DNA from: Gordonia sp. ABSL11-1
Lineage (GTDB): Bacteria > Actinomycetota > Actinomycetes > Mycobacteriales > Mycobacteriaceae
Assembly (NCBI RefSeq): GCF_030315685.1
Contig: NZ_JASXSI010000023.1
Span: forward strand, 20,590-84,589
Length of the DNA stretch: 64,000 nucleotides
Direction: 5' to 3'
Numbering within the stretch: position 1 is the stretch's first letter; every line of letters starts with the position of its first letter. Both the position numbers and the translations under genes were made by a program. This document shows positions 62,754 through 64,000 of this stretch, in pieces. The notes beneath the pieces were generated by a model. That model did no database searches and had not been told where the DNA came from. It worked only from the letters and a program-made list of their open reading frames with translations.

Positions 62754-63742
62754 GTGCCGGTCGCGGTGATCGTCGACTGGATCGATGCTGATCGTGACCG
62801 GCTCGTCGACGGTCACCGACTCAGGGTCGAGCCGGTCTGCATGGTGTTGACCAGCGCCGGCGTGCAGATCGCCCCGAGCACTACTACGCGGCCAAGACGC
62901 CGCCTGCGTCGGCCCGGTCGGTGCGCGACCAGCAGCTGACGGCTGAGATCCGCCGCGCGTGGACGGCCAACCTCGGCGTGTACGGCGCCCGCACAGTGTG
63001 CGCCCAACTGCCGCGCGAACACATCGACGTTGCCGCTGCACCATCGAGAGGATTATGAAAACCAGTGGACTGCAATGTATTAGGTGGCGCAGGGCCACGG
63101 ACGACAAAGTCCGACGGTGCCGAAACACCCCGGCCGGAGGATGTGGTCAGCCGGCAGTTCGTCGCCCAGGCGCCCAACGAGCTGTGGGTCGCGGATCTGA
63201 CCTACATCCGGACCCGGTCAGGGTGGGTGTACGCGGCGTTCGTCCTCGACGTGTTCTCCCGGCGTGCGGTGGGCTGGCCGGTGTCGAGGAGCATGCGAGC
63301 TGATCTGGCGATCGACGCGCTGGAGATGGGACTGTGGATGTGGCGGCGCGCTGGGGAGAATCTGGCCGGTCTCATCCACCATTCTGACCGCGGGGTGCAG
63401 TATCGAGCGGTACGGTACACCCAGCGTCTCGACGACGCCGAAGCGGTGGCTTCTGTTGGTAGTAAAGGTGATTCGTACGACAACGCGATGGCCGAGGCGT
63501 TCAACTCGCTGGTCAAGGCCGAGTGCGTCCGCAACCCTTTCCTACGCCCGGATGCCGGCTGGAACGGCATCACCGACCTCGAACTGGCCGTCGCCGAATC
63601 CATCGATTGGTTCAATCATCGCCGCATCCACGGCGAAATCGGACAGGTCCCACCCGTCGAGTACGAAGAGCTGTTCTGGTCCCGGCACGACCGCGCCCGC
63701 TATCGTAGAGAACCGGTCCTCGCCGAGGCCGGAACCAACTAG
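62754..63742 (+). pseudogene. IS3 orfB (DDE transposase), 5' part decayed
   Basis: The first part (VPVAVIVDWIDADRDR...) breaks near APST (62877) into the frame YYAAKTPPASARSVRDQQL, which then meets a stop at 63055. From 63065 to 63742 the catalytic core is intact in one frame. The DDE residues lie in NELWVADLTYIRTRSG, GLIHHSDRGVQYRAV and DNAMAEAFNSLVKAE. At least three frame changes separate the parts, so the full-length transposase cannot be made. Confidence 0.85.
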
Positions 63743-63974
63743 CCCTCGGCGCTCCTCCATCACCGGAAGCCGGCCCGACTCCCTCGACGAGATGCAGCGC
63801 CTCACGTGAGGTTGTGTCTCGTCGAGATCTCGCTCTGATCGATCTTGTCGGTGCCCTCTCGTAGTGTTGTCACCAGCTGGAGAGAAGAAGACGAAGCGCG
63901 CCCCGTGTCCACTTGCCGGCCCGTCGCAGAACACGTAAGCCCTGCTGTCCTGTTCTGTCACTCGGGAGGCCGCA

Positions 63975-64000
63975 ATGTCATCGACCGCATCACTGATCAT
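63975..64000 (+). CDS. Start of a gene cut by the window end
   Basis: ATG 63975 follows GGGAGG by about 6 nt and opens MSSTASLI before the window ends. The 230 bp before it (63743-63974) hold no credible gene. Only eight codons are visible, so the product cannot be named. Confidence 0.4.

Larger units (their letters stand above)
62370..63742 (+). mobile_element. Degenerate IS3-family insertion sequence
   Basis: The left end reads TGAATCGCCCCGGG... at 62370, followed by GTAGAGACTC to 62397, an IS3-type terminal repeat as I recall it. The orfA and orfB frames follow but are broken several times. I find no matching inverted copy to the right of orfB within the window, so the right end is lost or altered. 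The element cannot move on its own proteins. Confidence 0.8.

Overview
The window is chromosomal DNA of a high-GC, mycolic-acid-type actinobacterium (order Mycobacteriales; the mix of genes fits a Gordonia-like genome best, but the genus is an inference). From about 1.6 to 46.2 kb the gene order closely follows the Mycobacterium tuberculosis segment Rv3644c to Rv3683 as I recall it: holB, a membrane adenylate cyclase, topA, a small conserved protein, cspA and a DUF1998 helicase; a Tad pilus locus; an HAD phosphatase; acs; a holin-like protein, an EphE-like hydrolase, marP, a NUDIX enzyme, an anchored thioredoxin, nth, crp, an MBL hydrolase, RidA, paired ArsA-like ATPases, whiB4, ponA2 and a phosphoesterase. 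The PE/PPE and dpp genes of M. tuberculosis are absent. Other genes sit in their place: a secreted lipase, a HEAT/MerR-HEAT pair, an NfeD-flotillin pair, an MFS pump divergent from a GlxA-type regulator, and a TSUP exporter.

Layout: 0-1.6 kb end of an acyl-CoA synthetase; 1.6-12.1 kb replication, topology, cold shock and repair; 12.2-13.2 kb a decayed F420-type oxidoreductase; 13.4-18.8 kb a secreted protein and the Tad operon; 18.9-22.5 kb lipase, HAD phosphatase, a probable Ms1/MTS2823-type RNA and a Fic-like protein; 22.6-26.4 kb acs and HEAT proteins; 26.5-33.2 kb envelope/acid-stress genes, nth and crp; 33.2-46.2 kb MBL hydrolase, flotillin, transporters, ArsA pair, whiB4, ponA2; 46.5-62.3 kb an accessory stretch of acyl-CoA, hydrolase, decarboxylase and regulator genes with several gene remnants and one tRNA-Pro; 62.4-63.7 kb a degenerate IS3-family element.

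How the genes work together: the window holds an adenylate cyclase, the cAMP receptor Crp, and two good Crp-type boxes (GTGA-N6-TCAC). One box lies upstream of acs. The other sits exactly between the -35 and -10 of the putative Ms1 RNA promoter, which suggests a local cAMP circuit linking carbon state to acetate activation and to a regulator of RNA polymerase. A TetR gene at 53.5 kb faces a decarboxylase-epimerase operon whose promoter is covered by an inverted repeat. A related repeat lies before the acyl-CoA dehydrogenase at 51 kb.

At least 14 genes show a -10-like hexamer 6 to 8 nt before the start codon, so leaderless transcription appears common; I used this to choose several starts. Intergenic space carries a dispersed palindromic repeat, a 21-bp tandem array with inverted partner copies, and strong GC hairpins between convergent genes.
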